NCBI GenBank assembly: GCA_963669415.2
Contig: CAXXPS010000003.1
Coordinates: 62,001-126,000, forward strand
Direction of reading: 5' to 3'
DNA length: 64,000 nucleotides
DNA from: JAWKWH01 sp963669415
GTDB lineage: Bacteria; Pseudomonadota; Alphaproteobacteria; Rhizobiales; Rhizobiaceae
Part shown: positions 33,886-43,019 of the stretch, piece after piece
Layout of the letters: every line of letters starts with the position of its first letter
Position numbering within the stretch: the stretch's first letter is position 1
The notes under the pieces: generated by a model
Seen by the model: the letters and a program-made list of their open reading frames with translations, nothing else
The model's database searches: none
Told to the model about the DNA's origin: nothing
Translations under genes and position numbers: made by a program

Positions 33886-35223
33886 ATGGATTGGTATATC
33901 GCGCTCCTTTTCCTCTTGAGCATGGTGTTGTTCTTCATGTTCATCGGAGTGCCGGTGGCGCTGGCGTTTCTCGCCGCGAACATGATCGGCGCGACCTATT
34001 TCATGGGCGGCAGCGGGGACATATTCATGCGTATGACCCGCGGGATTGGCCAATTGTCGGCGAATGCGCTGCCGACCGTAACCACGTTCAATCTCATGCC
34101 GGTGCCGATGTTCCTGCTGATGGGAGAGATCTTCTTCTTTACCGGACTGGCAACCCGAATGTTCACGGCGGTGGACAAGTTGATGGGTCGCATTCCGGCG
34201 CGCCTTTCATTTGTGACCGTCGCCGGCGGTACCGCATTCGCGACACTGTCCGGTTCGTCGATGGGATCGACGGCGCTGCTCGGGTCGCTGATGGTGCCGG
34301 AGATGCAGAAGCGCGGCTACAAGAAACACATGGCGATCGGACCGATCCTCGGCACGGGTGGGCTGGCAATGCTGGTGCCGCCATCGGCGCTTGCCGTGTT
34401 GCTGGCCACGCTCGCCAATCTCGACGTCGGCAAATTGTTGATCGCCGGTGTGGTGCCCGGGCTGATGCTGGCATGTTTCTATGCCATCCTGATCCTGATC
34501 ATGGCCTTGATCGATCCGGAGGCCGCACCCGGTTACGAAGTCGATTCAATCAGCTGGCTGGAGCGCGGCAAACTTCTGATCTTCGATGTTTTTCCGATGG
34601 TTTCAATCGTCATCGGCGTCATTCTGTTGATCCTGAATGGCTGGTCTACGCCATCTGAATCGGCGGCGTTTGGCTGTGTCGGCGTGTTATTGCTGGCGGC
34701 GATCTACGGCAAACTGACATGGGAAAGCTTCGTCAAGTCAGTGACCGGTGCACTCAAAGTGACCGTCATGGCGTTGCTGATCATTTTCGGTTCGGCCACT
34801 TTTTCGGCGTTGCTGGCATTCTCGGGCGCAAGCGCCGGGCTTATCGGCTGGGCCACAAGCTTTGAATTGGCGCCAATCGTCATGCTGCTGGTCATGTTCG
34901 GTATCCTGCTCATACTGGGTATGTTCATGGACCAGTTGTCGATGATGCTGTTGACCGTGCCGATATTTTTCCCGCTGGCTCAGACGCTTGGCTTCGACCT
35001 GATCTGGTTCGGCGTCATTGTACTGCTGGCGCTGGAAATCAGTTTCACGACGCCGCCGTTCGGATTGCTGTTGTTCGTGATGAAGGGCGTGTCGGCACCC
35101 GATACGTCGATGCGAGATATCTATGTGTCTGCCATTCCGTTCATGGGTTGCGCGATCCTGCTGGTCGGACTGCTGATCATCTGGCCGGAAATCGCCACAT
35201 GGCTACCGAGCTTCGCAAGATAG
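33886..35223 (+). CDS. TRAP transporter large permease (DctM type)
   Basis: 445 residues, about eleven to twelve membrane helices, the normal DctM size. Conserved parts are LMPVPMFLLMGEIFFFTGLATRMF (in pieces), GGTAFATLSGSSMGSTALLGSLMVPEM, LGTGGLAMLVPPSALAVLLATLAN (the PPS motif), LILGMFMDQLSMMLLTVPIFFPLA and the end LEISFTTPPFGLLLFVMKGV. It forms the Na+-coupled carrier with the DctQ and DctP proteins upstream. The following aconitase-type gene starts 4 bp after its stop, so import and catabolism are in one operon. Confidence 0.92.
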   Translation: MDWYIALLFLLSMVLFFMFIGVPVALAFLAANMIGATYFMGGSGDIFMRMTRGIGQLSANALPTVTTFNLMPVPMFLLMGEIFFFTGLATRMFTAVDKLMGRIPARLSFVTVAGGTAFATLSGSSMGSTALLGSLMVPEMQKRGYKKHMAIGPILGTGGLAMLVPPSALAVLLATLANLDVGKLLIAGVVPGLMLACFYAILILIMALIDPEAAPGYEVDSISWLERGKLLIFDVFPMVSIVIGVILLILNGWSTPSESAAFGCVGVLLLAAIYGKLTWESFVKSVTGALKVTVMALLIIFGSATFSALLAFSGASAGLIGWATSFELAPIVMLLVMFGILLILGMFMDQLSMMLLTVPIFFPLAQTLGFDLIWFGVIVLLALEISFTTPPFGLLLFVMKGVSAPDTSMRDIYVSAIPFMGCAILLVGLLIIWPEIATWLPSFAR

Positions 35224-35227
35224 GCGG

Positions 35228-36502
35228 ATGATGGCGCAAACCCTGGCACAAAAGATCATCGCAAAGGCCAGTGGCCGTGACGCCGTAGCTGCTGGAGAAA
35301 TCGTCATCGCGAAGGTGGATCTGGCGATGATTCACGATTCCGGTGGGCCGCGCCGGGTCAAGCCAATCCTCGAGCGGCTCGGGCGTGATGTCTGGGACAA
35401 GGACAAGGTCGTCGTCATCACGGATCACTTCTTACCCGCAAATACCGACGACACCCGTGCCATCCAGCGCCTCACCCACGAATGGGTCGCGGCGCAAAAC
35501 ATCGCGGCATTCCACGACCAGATGGGCATTTGTCATGTGGTGCTCCCTGAACAGGGGCATCTTCAGCCGGGCATGTTTGTCGTCGGAGGTGACAGCCACT
35601 CGCCAACCGGCGGTGCATTTGGCGCGTACATGTTCGGCATCGGTGCAACCGAGATGGCAGGCGTCCTGGCAACGGGCGAAATCTGGATCAAAGTGCCCGA
35701 AACAATCCTGATTGAATGGACTGGCTGGCTCGGTCCACAGCTTTCCGCCAAGGATATGATGCTGCGCGCAATCGGTGAACTCGGCATGGATGGCGGCGGA
35801 TATCAGGCTGTCGAATATACGGGATCCGCCATTTCAGCACTGTCCATGCAGGAACGAATGACAATGGCCAACATGACGGCCGAGTTGGGCGGACAAGCAG
35901 GGCTGATTGCACCCGATCAGGTTACTTCGAACTGGCTAAGCGTGCATGGGATGCAGCCGGCCGATTTTTCGGACTGGCGAAGCGATGATGATGCGCCGGT
36001 GATGGCACGCCACTATTTTGACGCGTCAGAGTTGGCCCCTCAGGTTGCTGCACCCCATTCTCCCGCCAATGCCTCGCCTGTTGGCGAACAATCGGGCGAG
36101 AAAATCGACGTTGCCTATATCGGCGCCTGCACGGGCGCAAAACTTGATGACCTTCGCATGGCCGCTTCTGTGCTGCGCGGCCGGCAGACGGCATCCTCCG
36201 TATCGCTGATGGTTGCTCCGGCATCAAAACGGGATCAGGAAATTGCTGCCGAAGAAGGCGTCATGGCGGTTTTCGAAGAAGCCGGCGCGATCATATTGCC
36301 CAATGCGTGTGGTATCTGCGCCGGTTACGGAAACAACCGGCTTGGCGAAAACGTCCGCTGCATCTCGACAACTGCCCGCAATTTCCGCGGGCGGATGGGA
36401 GCAGCCTCTTCGGAGGTGTTTCTTGCTTCACCCTATACGGTCGCAGCTTCGGCGATAGCCGGTCACATCTGTGATCCGCGTGAAATGGCCGGAGGAACAT
36501 GA
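35228..36502 (+). CDS. Aconitase-family hydro-lyase, large subunit (LeuC/DmdA type)
   Basis: 424 residues, [4Fe-4S] hydro-lyase of the isopropylmalate/homoaconitate/dimethylmaleate group. Seen are IVIAKVDLAMIHDSGGP, VVVITDHFLPAN, the active-site block VVGGDSHSPTGGAFGAYMFG and the cluster cysteines in AYIGACTGAKLDDLR-like YIGACTGAKLDDLR and PNACGICAGYG. It lacks hallmarks that fix the substrate. It is paired with its own small subunit (4-bp overlap) and a lyase of 2,3-dimethylmalate/methylisocitrate type. That gene pair mirrors DmdAB-Dml of nicotinate fermentation rather than leucine synthesis, since no leuB is nearby. Confidence 0.85.
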   Translation: MMAQTLAQKIIAKASGRDAVAAGEIVIAKVDLAMIHDSGGPRRVKPILERLGRDVWDKDKVVVITDHFLPANTDDTRAIQRLTHEWVAAQNIAAFHDQMGICHVVLPEQGHLQPGMFVVGGDSHSPTGGAFGAYMFGIGATEMAGVLATGEIWIKVPETILIEWTGWLGPQLSAKDMMLRAIGELGMDGGGYQAVEYTGSAISALSMQERMTMANMTAELGGQAGLIAPDQVTSNWLSVHGMQPADFSDWRSDDDAPVMARHYFDASELAPQVAAPHSPANASPVGEQSGEKIDVAYIGACTGAKLDDLRMAASVLRGRQTASSVSLMVAPASKRDQEIAAEEGVMAVFEEAGAIILPNACGICAGYGNNRLGENVRCISTTARNFRGRMGAASSEVFLASPYTVAASAIAGHICDPREMAGGT

Positions 36503-36999
36503 TGGGCGATCCGGCTCGCATCTGGAAGTTTGGCGACAACATCGATACGGACGCGCTGGCGCCGGGCCGCTACATGAGTGCGCCGATTCACGTGCTGGCT
36601 TCTCACTGCCTGGAAACGGTCAGACCCGAATTTGCTTCGCAAGTAAACGAGGGGGACATGATCGTGGCCGGTGCGAATTTCGGCATGGGTTCGTCGCGCG
36701 AACAGGCGGTTGAGGCACTGCGGCATCTGGGTATTGCGGCGGTGATCGCACAGTCATTCGCAGGCATTTTCTACCGCAATGCAGTCAACCTCGGTCTGCC
36801 GGTCCTCGAATGTGCCGAAACCGCTTCGGCACAGGACAGGAGCGCCGCATCCCTGGATGCTGTTTCCGGCAAGCTCGACCTGGACGATGGCGGGGTTCTG
36901 AATTGCACGCCTCTACCGGGTTTCCTGATGCAGATCGTCAACGATGGCGGACTGGTGCCGCACCTTGAGAAACGATTTTCTGCGGGGGCGAGCCGATGA
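36499..36999 (+). CDS. Aconitase-family hydro-lyase, small subunit (LeuD/DmdB type)
   Basis: 166 residues, the swivel domain. It has IWKFGDNIDTDALAPGRYM (the typical GDNIDTD), MIVAGANFGMGSSREQAVEAL (substrate-binding G.GSSRE) and GIAAVIAQSFAGIFYRNAVNLGLPVLEC in parts. It completes the active site of the large subunit encoded by the overlapping upstream gene (4 bp). The next gene also overlaps (ATGA at 36996), so this is a tightly coupled operon. Substrate unproven; a methylated malate/maleate-type diacid is the working guess. Confidence 0.87.
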   Translation: MMGDPARIWKFGDNIDTDALAPGRYMSAPIHVLASHCLETVRPEFASQVNEGDMIVAGANFGMGSSREQAVEALRHLGIAAVIAQSFAGIFYRNAVNLGLPVLECAETASAQDRSAASLDAVSGKLDLDDGGVLNCTPLPGFLMQIVNDGGLVPHLEKRFSAGASR

Positions 37000-37871
37000 C
37001 AATCTCGTTGCGGAAAAGATTGACTGAAGACAGGATCCTTCTCGCTCCCGGCATCTATGACGGGCTGTCGGCATTGCTTGCTGACCAAGCCGGGGCAGAG
37101 GCGGTCTACCTGTCAGGCGCAAGCATTGCCTACACCAGATTTGGCCGGCCGGATCTTGGTCTCGTCGCCATGACCGAGGTAGCCGATACACTTGCGCAGA
37201 TTACCGACCGGGTTGAGCTTCCTGTCATCGTCGATGCGGACAACGGCTACGGCAACGCGTTGAACGTTCAGCGCTGTGTCCGCATATTCGAGCGGGCGGG
37301 AGCGGCGGCGATCCAACTTGAAGACCAGGCATTGCCCAAGCGATGCGGCCATCTCGACGGCAAGCAGCTGATATCGACCGGCGAAATGACCGGCAAGCTC
37401 AAGGCCGCATTGGATGCACGAGCCAGTGCCGACACTCTGATCATCGCCAGAACCGATGCCATTGCCGTCGAAGGCCTTGACCCGGCGCTCGAACGCGCAG
37501 ACGCCTATCTGGAGGCCGGTGCCGATGTTCTTTTCATTGAAGCGCCGAAAGATCGTGCGGCTATGGTGAAAATCAACCAACGCTTTGCCGGCCGCGTGCC
37601 TCTGCTGGCCAATATGGTCGAGGGTGGAAAGACCGAACTGCTGTCTGCGGCCGCATTGGAGAAGCTCGGCTACTCCATTGTCATCTTCCCTGGCGGACTG
37701 GTGCGGGCGTTGTCCAGAACCGCGCAAGACTATTTCGAAAGCCTGATTGAGAATGGCACTACCGAACCATTCCTCGATCGGATGGCGGATTTTGCCGAAT
37801 TGAACCGAATAATCGGAACGCCGGAGATGTTGAACACTGCCGCCAAATATGATTCCGGGGAAGACAGCTAA
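36996..37871 (+). CDS. Isocitrate lyase/PEP mutase-family lyase (2,3-dimethylmalate lyase-like)
   Basis: 291 residues, TIM-barrel superfamily. It has LLAPGIYDGLSALLADQAGAEAVYLSG in pieces, VIVDADNGYGNALNVQ (metal-binding Asp), IQLEDQALPKRCGHLDGKQL with the catalytic lyase loop KRCGH, and IARTDAIAVEGLDPALERA. The KRCGH Cys indicates C-C lyase activity on a 2-hydroxy diacid (methylisocitrate, dimethylmalate or similar) rather than phosphonate chemistry. Products would be pyruvate plus an acid. It overlaps the hydro-lyase small subunit and is 1 bp from hyuB, so it should act directly after hydration. Confidence 0.85.
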   Translation: MTISLRKRLTEDRILLAPGIYDGLSALLADQAGAEAVYLSGASIAYTRFGRPDLGLVAMTEVADTLAQITDRVELPVIVDADNGYGNALNVQRCVRIFERAGAAAIQLEDQALPKRCGHLDGKQLISTGEMTGKLKAALDARASADTLIIARTDAIAVEGLDPALERADAYLEAGADVLFIEAPKDRAAMVKINQRFAGRVPLLANMVEGGKTELLSAAALEKLGYSIVIFPGGLVRALSRTAQDYFESLIENGTTEPFLDRMADFAELNRIIGTPEMLNTAAKYDSGEDS

Positions 37872-39517
37872 TGCTCGATCCGGTCACGCTTGCCATTTTG
37901 AAAGGACGCCTTGAGCAGATCGTGGACGAGATGGATGCGACGCTGTTTCGCTCGGCTTTCAATCCCATCATCGCCGAGGCGCACGACGCATCGCACGGTC
38001 TTTATGACGCCGCCAATGGCGACACCTTGGTTCAGGGAAAATCCGGCCTGCCGATCTTCGTCGGCATCATGGCTTTTGCGGTCAAGGCGGTGATTGAAAA
38101 GGCTGCAAAGGATGGCGATCTGACTGACGGCGACGTCTACATATTCAATGATCCCTACGACGGCGGCAGTCATCTTTCAGACTTCCGGCTGGTCAAACCG
38201 CTTTACCGGGACGGCGAGGTTTTCTGTTACCTGGCCTCGGTTGGCCACTGGCACGATGTCGGCGGAAATGTTCCCGGTAATTACAATCCGGTTGCCACCG
38301 AGAGCTTTCAGGAAGGGATGTTGATCCCGCCGGTGAAACTGTTTGAAGCCGGACGATACAGACAAGACATCGTCGATATCCTGTCTGCCAATTCGCGGCT
38401 GCCAGGTTCGCTTTATGGCGATCTCAACGGCCAGATCAACGCGCTCGACCTGGGAACCAGGCGGCTAAACGAGTTGCTGGATGAGTTTGGCGACGAGACA
38501 GTTCTTGAAGCGATGGCGATGCTGAAGGAACGCGCATCGAAACTGATGCGGGCGCACATTAACGGCCTGCCCAATGGAACCATCTCTGCGGAAGATTTCC
38601 TCGACAATGACGGCATTGTCGACGAACCGCTGAAAATCGCCCTCGATCTGAAAATCGACGGCGAAACCATGGTCATGGATTTCAGCCGCTCTGCTCCGGC
38701 GTGCAGAGGTCCGGTCAATATTTCGCGCTCTACGACCATCGCCGCCTGTTACGTTGCCTTGAAGCATTTGTTTGGCGATGTGCCGGCAAATGCCGGTGTA
38801 TTGGAACCGGTCTCATTCGTCATTGATGAGAAATCTCTATTGTCGGCAACTGCGCCCAAACCTGTCGGCGGTTATACCGAGACGATCCTGCGCCTTATCG
38901 ATGTCGTGTTTCAGGCTGTCGCGCAAATAGCGCCTGAGCGCTCGAATGGCTGTGCCTACGGGACAATCAATGCGCTTTCCATGGCTGGCCACCGCGCCAA
39001 CGGTCAGCGCTGGGTGCTGTTTTCATTTTTTGGCGGTGGACATGGCGGGCATCCGCTGGGGGACGGGCTGAACCACGGCAACGCACCAATTTCGACGGCC
39101 ACCATACCGCCGCTCGAAATACTGGAAGCCGCTTATCCGGTGATGTTCAGGCAATGGGCGCTGCGGCCTGATTCAGGCGGTGACGGCATGCATCGTGGCG
39201 GTCTCGGCGCAATCTACGAGATTGAATTGCTGGAACAATCAGCCGATGTGTTTCTGTTCGGCGAGCGCGGAAAATTCGCACCCTCAGGGGTCGTTGCAGG
39301 GCAGCCGGGCGCGATGACGCGCTTCACCTTTCCCGGTCCGGACGGTCCGGAGCATCCACCCATGGCGTCAAAGATGGTCGGCATCAAGCTCCAACGCGGT
39401 CAGAGCGTGCGACTGGAGACGCCCGGGGGTGGAGGTTACGGCGCACCGGAGGATCGCTCGACGGAGGCGCGACAGCGTGACATTGCGCTCGGATATGTTT
39501 CGGAGCGCTCGCAATGA
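37871..39517 (+). CDS. hyuB: Hydantoinase B / oxoprolinase-family protein
   Basis: 548 residues, family HyuB. Seen are LAILKGRLEQIVDEMDATLFRSAFNPIIAEAHDASHGL in parts, IFNDPYDGGSHLSDFRLVKP, VGHWHDVGGNVPGNYNP (metal site DxGG) and FRQWALRPDSGGDGMHRGGLG. With HyuA it forms an ATP-dependent enzyme that opens cyclic amides or imides (N-methylhydantoinase, oxoprolinase) or carboxylates ketones. It starts at the last base of the lyase stop and overlaps hyuA by 4 bp. The true substrate is unknown. Confidence 0.9.
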   Translation: MLDPVTLAILKGRLEQIVDEMDATLFRSAFNPIIAEAHDASHGLYDAANGDTLVQGKSGLPIFVGIMAFAVKAVIEKAAKDGDLTDGDVYIFNDPYDGGSHLSDFRLVKPLYRDGEVFCYLASVGHWHDVGGNVPGNYNPVATESFQEGMLIPPVKLFEAGRYRQDIVDILSANSRLPGSLYGDLNGQINALDLGTRRLNELLDEFGDETVLEAMAMLKERASKLMRAHINGLPNGTISAEDFLDNDGIVDEPLKIALDLKIDGETMVMDFSRSAPACRGPVNISRSTTIAACYVALKHLFGDVPANAGVLEPVSFVIDEKSLLSATAPKPVGGYTETILRLIDVVFQAVAQIAPERSNGCAYGTINALSMAGHRANGQRWVLFSFFGGGHGGHPLGDGLNHGNAPISTATIPPLEILEAAYPVMFRQWALRPDSGGDGMHRGGLGAIYEIELLEQSADVFLFGERGKFAPSGVVAGQPGAMTRFTFPGPDGPEHPPMASKMVGIKLQRGQSVRLETPGGGGYGAPEDRSTEARQRDIALGYVSERSQ

Positions 39518-41577
39518 GCCACAGCAATCTCATCGTGGGAGTCGATGTCGGCGGTACATTTACCGATGTGTTCGTACTCAACGAAGACACCGGCGAACTG
39601 AATGTCGCCAAAGTGCCTTCAACGCTCGATGACCAGTCGCGCGGTTTTGTCGAAGGAATTGCCGAGGGCGCGCAGGATTTCAGCGCCGTCAAAACCGTGG
39701 TCCATGGAACCACAACGGGCACCAACGCGTTGCTTGAACGCAAGGGAGCCAAAACCGGCATCATCACCACGCGCGGATTTCGCGATGTGCTGGAAATGCG
39801 CCGCCGTGACCGGCCGACGACCTGGGGTCTGTGGGGCATGTTTGAGCCGGTTGTACCGCGTAATCTGCGCCTGGAGGTCGATGAGCGGACGCTTACCGAT
39901 GGCACGATACACACACCTGTCGACGTGACCCAGGTGGAAGTTACGGCGCGGCGGCTTTTGGAGGAGGGTTGCAGCGCCGTCTGCATTTTCTTCATCAATG
40001 GTTATGCCAATGCGAAAAACGAAACGCTCGCGTTGGACGCTGTTCGATCCATCTGGCCCAACGATCACATTACGGCCGCGACCCAAATCCTGCCCGAGAT
40101 AAGAGAATTCGAGCGCTGCTCGACTGCAACCCTCAACGCTTACCTGCAGCCGATCCTTGGAAATTATCTGCAGCGTCTGGAAAATGCGTTGGCCGACGAG
40201 AACAGTCCGGCCGATGTAATGATCGTCCAGTCCAATGGTGGGCTGATGGGTGTGGAAACCGCCAAGAGCTTTCCGGTGCGGACGGCACTGTCGGGACCGG
40301 CTGCTGGTGTCATCGCCGCTTCCCGCATTGCCGGTGCTGCGGGGTTCGATAACATCATAACCTGCGACATGGGCGGTACATCATTCGACGTTTCTCTTGT
40401 TGCGGATGGCAGCCATTCGCTTGCTGCCCAGACACAAATCGATTTCGGCATGGTGATCCGCACGCCGATGATCGAGATATCGACGATTGGGGCCGGTGGC
40501 GGTTCAATCGCCCGGGTTGACGAAGGTGGATTGTTGGAAGTGGGGCCGGAAAGCGCTGGCGCCAATCCGGGTCCGGTTGCCTATGGTCTGGGCAACGACA
40601 GGCCGACGGTTACTGATGCCAATCTGGTACTGGGCCGTATCAATCCCGACCGGCCAATTGGCGGCAAGCTGGACCGGCTTGATGTCGAAGCAGCCAAGGC
40701 AGCAATTGACAGGCAAGTCGGCGCGCCACTGGGTCTTGCAACCATGGAGGCCGCAGAAGCGATCATCCGGGTGGCCAATGCCAAGATGGCCGGCGCCATA
40801 CGTCTGATTTCAATTGAGCGTGGACATGATCCCAAACGTTTTGCGGCCATGCCTTTCGGCGGTGGCGGATCGCTTCACACCGGCGCATTGATGCAGGAAA
40901 TCGGTCTGGGAGCAGCGATCGTTCCACGGTATCCGGGCGTGACGTCTGCCATCGGCTGCGTTGTGGCGAATGTCCGCCTGGACCGGGTGCAGACGGTCAA
41001 TTCGATGCTCGCGGATCTAGATGTTGAACAGCTGCGCCGCCAGATATCAGCAATCGCAGAAGAGCTCGAGACCAGACTGCAGCAGACCGGGACGACAATT
41101 ACCGGTATTGAGCGCCAGTTCGAGTTCGACATGCTCTATCTCGGACAAACCCACACCATTGTCGCCGATGCAGGGGGCGATGTGGAAGCGCTGACAGAAG
41201 CGTTTCTGCAGTCAAGGTTTGAGGAGGCCTACAAGGCAGCTTACGGACGGTTGCTTGAAGGCCTGCCGGTTCGGGTCGTCAATGTGCGGGTTGCGGCGAT
41301 CGGAAAGCGGCCGGAACTGGATTTGTCAGGCTTTACACCGCCAAGCGAGACGACGGTCGAGAACTGTATCGTCGGGACACGCAATATCTGGCACGGCGGA
41401 GAGCAGCATATCGCACAGGTCTACGAGCGGCTCAAATTGCCAAAGAACGCCTCAATAGCCGGGCCTGCGCTTCTGGAACAGCCTGATACAACGATTTTCA
41501 TCGACCCCGGTTTGCAGGGCGTCATGGACGAGTACGGAAATTTGATCATGACGAGACAGGAACTTGAAAATGACTGA
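39514..41577 (+). CDS. hyuA: Hydantoinase A / oxoprolinase-family protein
   Basis: 687 residues, ASKHA ATPase half of the hydantoinase/oxoprolinase/acetone-carboxylase group. Nucleotide motifs are LIVGVDVGGTFTDVFVLNE, VVHGTTTGTNALLERKGAKTG, VQSNGGLMGVETAKSFPVRTALSGPAAG (in parts), ITCDMGGTSFDVSLVADG and MPFGGGGSLHTGALMQEIG. It acts with HyuB (4-bp overlap). The normal length for this family is 650-720. It is followed with overlap by a cysteine-hydrolase-fold gene, which suggests the ring-opened amide is processed next (inference). Confidence 0.92.
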   Translation: MSHSNLIVGVDVGGTFTDVFVLNEDTGELNVAKVPSTLDDQSRGFVEGIAEGAQDFSAVKTVVHGTTTGTNALLERKGAKTGIITTRGFRDVLEMRRRDRPTTWGLWGMFEPVVPRNLRLEVDERTLTDGTIHTPVDVTQVEVTARRLLEEGCSAVCIFFINGYANAKNETLALDAVRSIWPNDHITAATQILPEIREFERCSTATLNAYLQPILGNYLQRLENALADENSPADVMIVQSNGGLMGVETAKSFPVRTALSGPAAGVIAASRIAGAAGFDNIITCDMGGTSFDVSLVADGSHSLAAQTQIDFGMVIRTPMIEISTIGAGGGSIARVDEGGLLEVGPESAGANPGPVAYGLGNDRPTVTDANLVLGRINPDRPIGGKLDRLDVEAAKAAIDRQVGAPLGLATMEAAEAIIRVANAKMAGAIRLISIERGHDPKRFAAMPFGGGGSLHTGALMQEIGLGAAIVPRYPGVTSAIGCVVANVRLDRVQTVNSMLADLDVEQLRRQISAIAEELETRLQQTGTTITGIERQFEFDMLYLGQTHTIVADAGGDVEALTEAFLQSRFEEAYKAAYGRLLEGLPVRVVNVRVAAIGKRPELDLSGFTPPSETTVENCIVGTRNIWHGGEQHIAQVYERLKLPKNASIAGPALLEQPDTTIFIDPGLQGVMDEYGNLIMTRQELEND

Positions 41578-42175
41578 TCTGGGCAATCCAAAGCGGCTCG
41601 CGCTTGTCATTGTCGATCTGCAGAACGATTTTTTGCATCCCGAAGGCGCCTATGGCCGTGCAGGCCAAGGCGCTCCGGCAATCGCCGCTCTTCCTGCAAA
41701 AGTGAAGCCTGTTGCGGATGCTGTTCGGCAGGCAGGTGGCATCATCATCTCAACCCAGTTTACGCTCGTTCCCGGCCGCGACGGCGAACCGATGATCGCG
41801 GAACACCTGAAAAAACTCAGGCCGTTTCTGGGCAAGGGGGATTTCGCGCCGGGAAGCTGGGGCCAGCAGCTGGTGGACGAGCTGCAACCCGCCCATTTTG
41901 CCGTGGAAAAAGTCGCTTATTCCGCCTTTCACATGACTCGTCTTGAATGGGTGCTGCGCAAGAATGCAATCGAGACCGTGATGTTCTCCGGCATCGTTAC
42001 CAATGGTGGCGTTGCCTCGACAGTTCGCAGCGCACATGTGCGGGAGTATCATCCAATCGTCCTGTCAGATGGTTGCGCGGCTTTCTCAGACAAGGTGCAC
42101 GAGGCTGCAATAGCCGATCTGGCAACTGTTGCCGATATCATCTGTTGTAACGATGCAGCGAAACTCCTGTCATAG
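41570..42175 (+). CDS. Isochorismatase-fold hydrolase lacking the catalytic Cys
   Basis: 201 residues from ATG 41570 (overlapping hyuA by 8 bp; a TTG two codons earlier is possible). The fold is clear: LALVIVDLQNDFLHPEGAYG with catalytic Asp16, HFAVEKVAYSAF with Lys114, and the nucleophile loop VMFSGIVTNGGVASTVR. In amidases of this family (nicotinamidase, maleamate amidohydrolase) that loop is G..T..CV..T; here the Cys position is Gly147. It may therefore be a vinyl-ether hydrolase like EntB, another chemistry, or inactive. It converges on the racemase-family gene, nearly touching. Confidence 0.82.
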   Translation: MTDLGNPKRLALVIVDLQNDFLHPEGAYGRAGQGAPAIAALPAKVKPVADAVRQAGGIIISTQFTLVPGRDGEPMIAEHLKKLRPFLGKGDFAPGSWGQQLVDELQPAHFAVEKVAYSAFHMTRLEWVLRKNAIETVMFSGIVTNGGVASTVRSAHVREYHPIVLSDGCAAFSDKVHEAAIADLATVADIICCNDAAKLLS

Positions 42176-42967
42176 CCCCTTCGGGTGGGTCAGGAACTCA
42201 TCGATAATGTGCTCCGGCGGTTGAATGAAATCCGACACGCGGCTGACATGCAACCCTGTCGACCGTCTGAGCTTGACGGCCATCTCCGCCATCTTCACAG
42301 CGATGGGAATGCCGTTAACGACAGGTGCTCCGGCAATTTGGTGATTGTGGAACTTGGAGAACAGCAGCATCGGAATGCCACCACCGGGGATCAGCACGTC
42401 GACGCCGTCCGCGACCAAGGGCTTTGCCTGCTCTTCAAACAGTGCCTTTACTTCTTTCGCCTTTGTTTCTGAATCGTAGGCCGCGAGGATTTGCCCAGGC
42501 TCGAATGTCATTGCATGGACCCCGGTGACGCGTTCCTTCAAGCCGTATTTGCCGATCTGGTGATGAAACCAGGGTATGAAGCGCGGATTGATTGTCACGA
42601 TGCCGATGCGCTGACCGAGCTGGCAGGAATAGAGCATGCTGGCTTCGCCCAGGGCGATCACCGGAATATCGACTGCTGCCCGGGCCTCGTAGAGGCCGGC
42701 GTCCTGGAAGTGGCCAACGATGAAGGCGTCGTAGCCCTCGCGTTCTGCGCGGACTGCGTTGCAAATCATCTCACGGGCGCAACGGAATTCGACCAGCGCG
42801 TGGGCATATGAATCGAATGGCGAAATACCCCAGACATCAACTGACGTACCTTCGTCTGCGACATCGGCCAGATGGGGCCTGAGCATGTCCCAATAGGTTT
42901 TGCCGTTCTCATAGTCGACATAGCTCTGGTAGCAGATGCGGATCGGGTCCATAGTCTTCACCAACAT
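42170..42967 (-). CDS. Asp/Glu/hydantoin racemase-superfamily protein
   Basis: About 265 residues. It has IRICYQSYVDYENGKTYWDML, YDAFIVGHFQDAGLYEARAAVDIPVIALGEASM (first catalytic region, Gly-His in place of the usual Cys region), LGQRIGIVTINPRFIPWF and ADGVDVLIPGGGIPMLLF. The superfamily includes hydantoin racemase, arylmalonate decarboxylase and maleate cis-trans isomerase. The ATG at 42967 is used; another at 42952 (MDPIRICYQ) has a better GGTGAAG upstream. It overlaps the cysteine-hydrolase-fold gene's end by 6 bp (convergent) and is divergent from the aminotransferase by 52 bp. Confidence 0.78.
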   Translation of the reverse strand: MLVKTMDPIRICYQSYVDYENGKTYWDMLRPHLADVADEGTSVDVWGISPFDSYAHALVEFRCAREMICNAVRAEREGYDAFIVGHFQDAGLYEARAAVDIPVIALGEASMLYSCQLGQRIGIVTINPRFIPWFHHQIGKYGLKERVTGVHAMTFEPGQILAAYDSETKAKEVKALFEEQAKPLVADGVDVLIPGGGIPMLLFSKFHNHQIAGAPVVNGIPIAVKMAEMAVKLRRSTGLHVSRVSDFIQPPEHIIDEFLTHPKGL

Positions 42968-43019
42968 TTTCAGTTTCGGGCGGTCTCCCCGATTGAACGG
43001 TTTTGCGAAATGGAAATCA

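Noticed and set aside
35228..36999. Leucine-biosynthesis isopropylmalate isomerase (leuCD)
   Set aside because: No leuA or leuB nearby; the pair is locked by overlaps to a C-C lyase and TRAP/hydantoinase genes, so a catabolic hydro-lyase is more likely.
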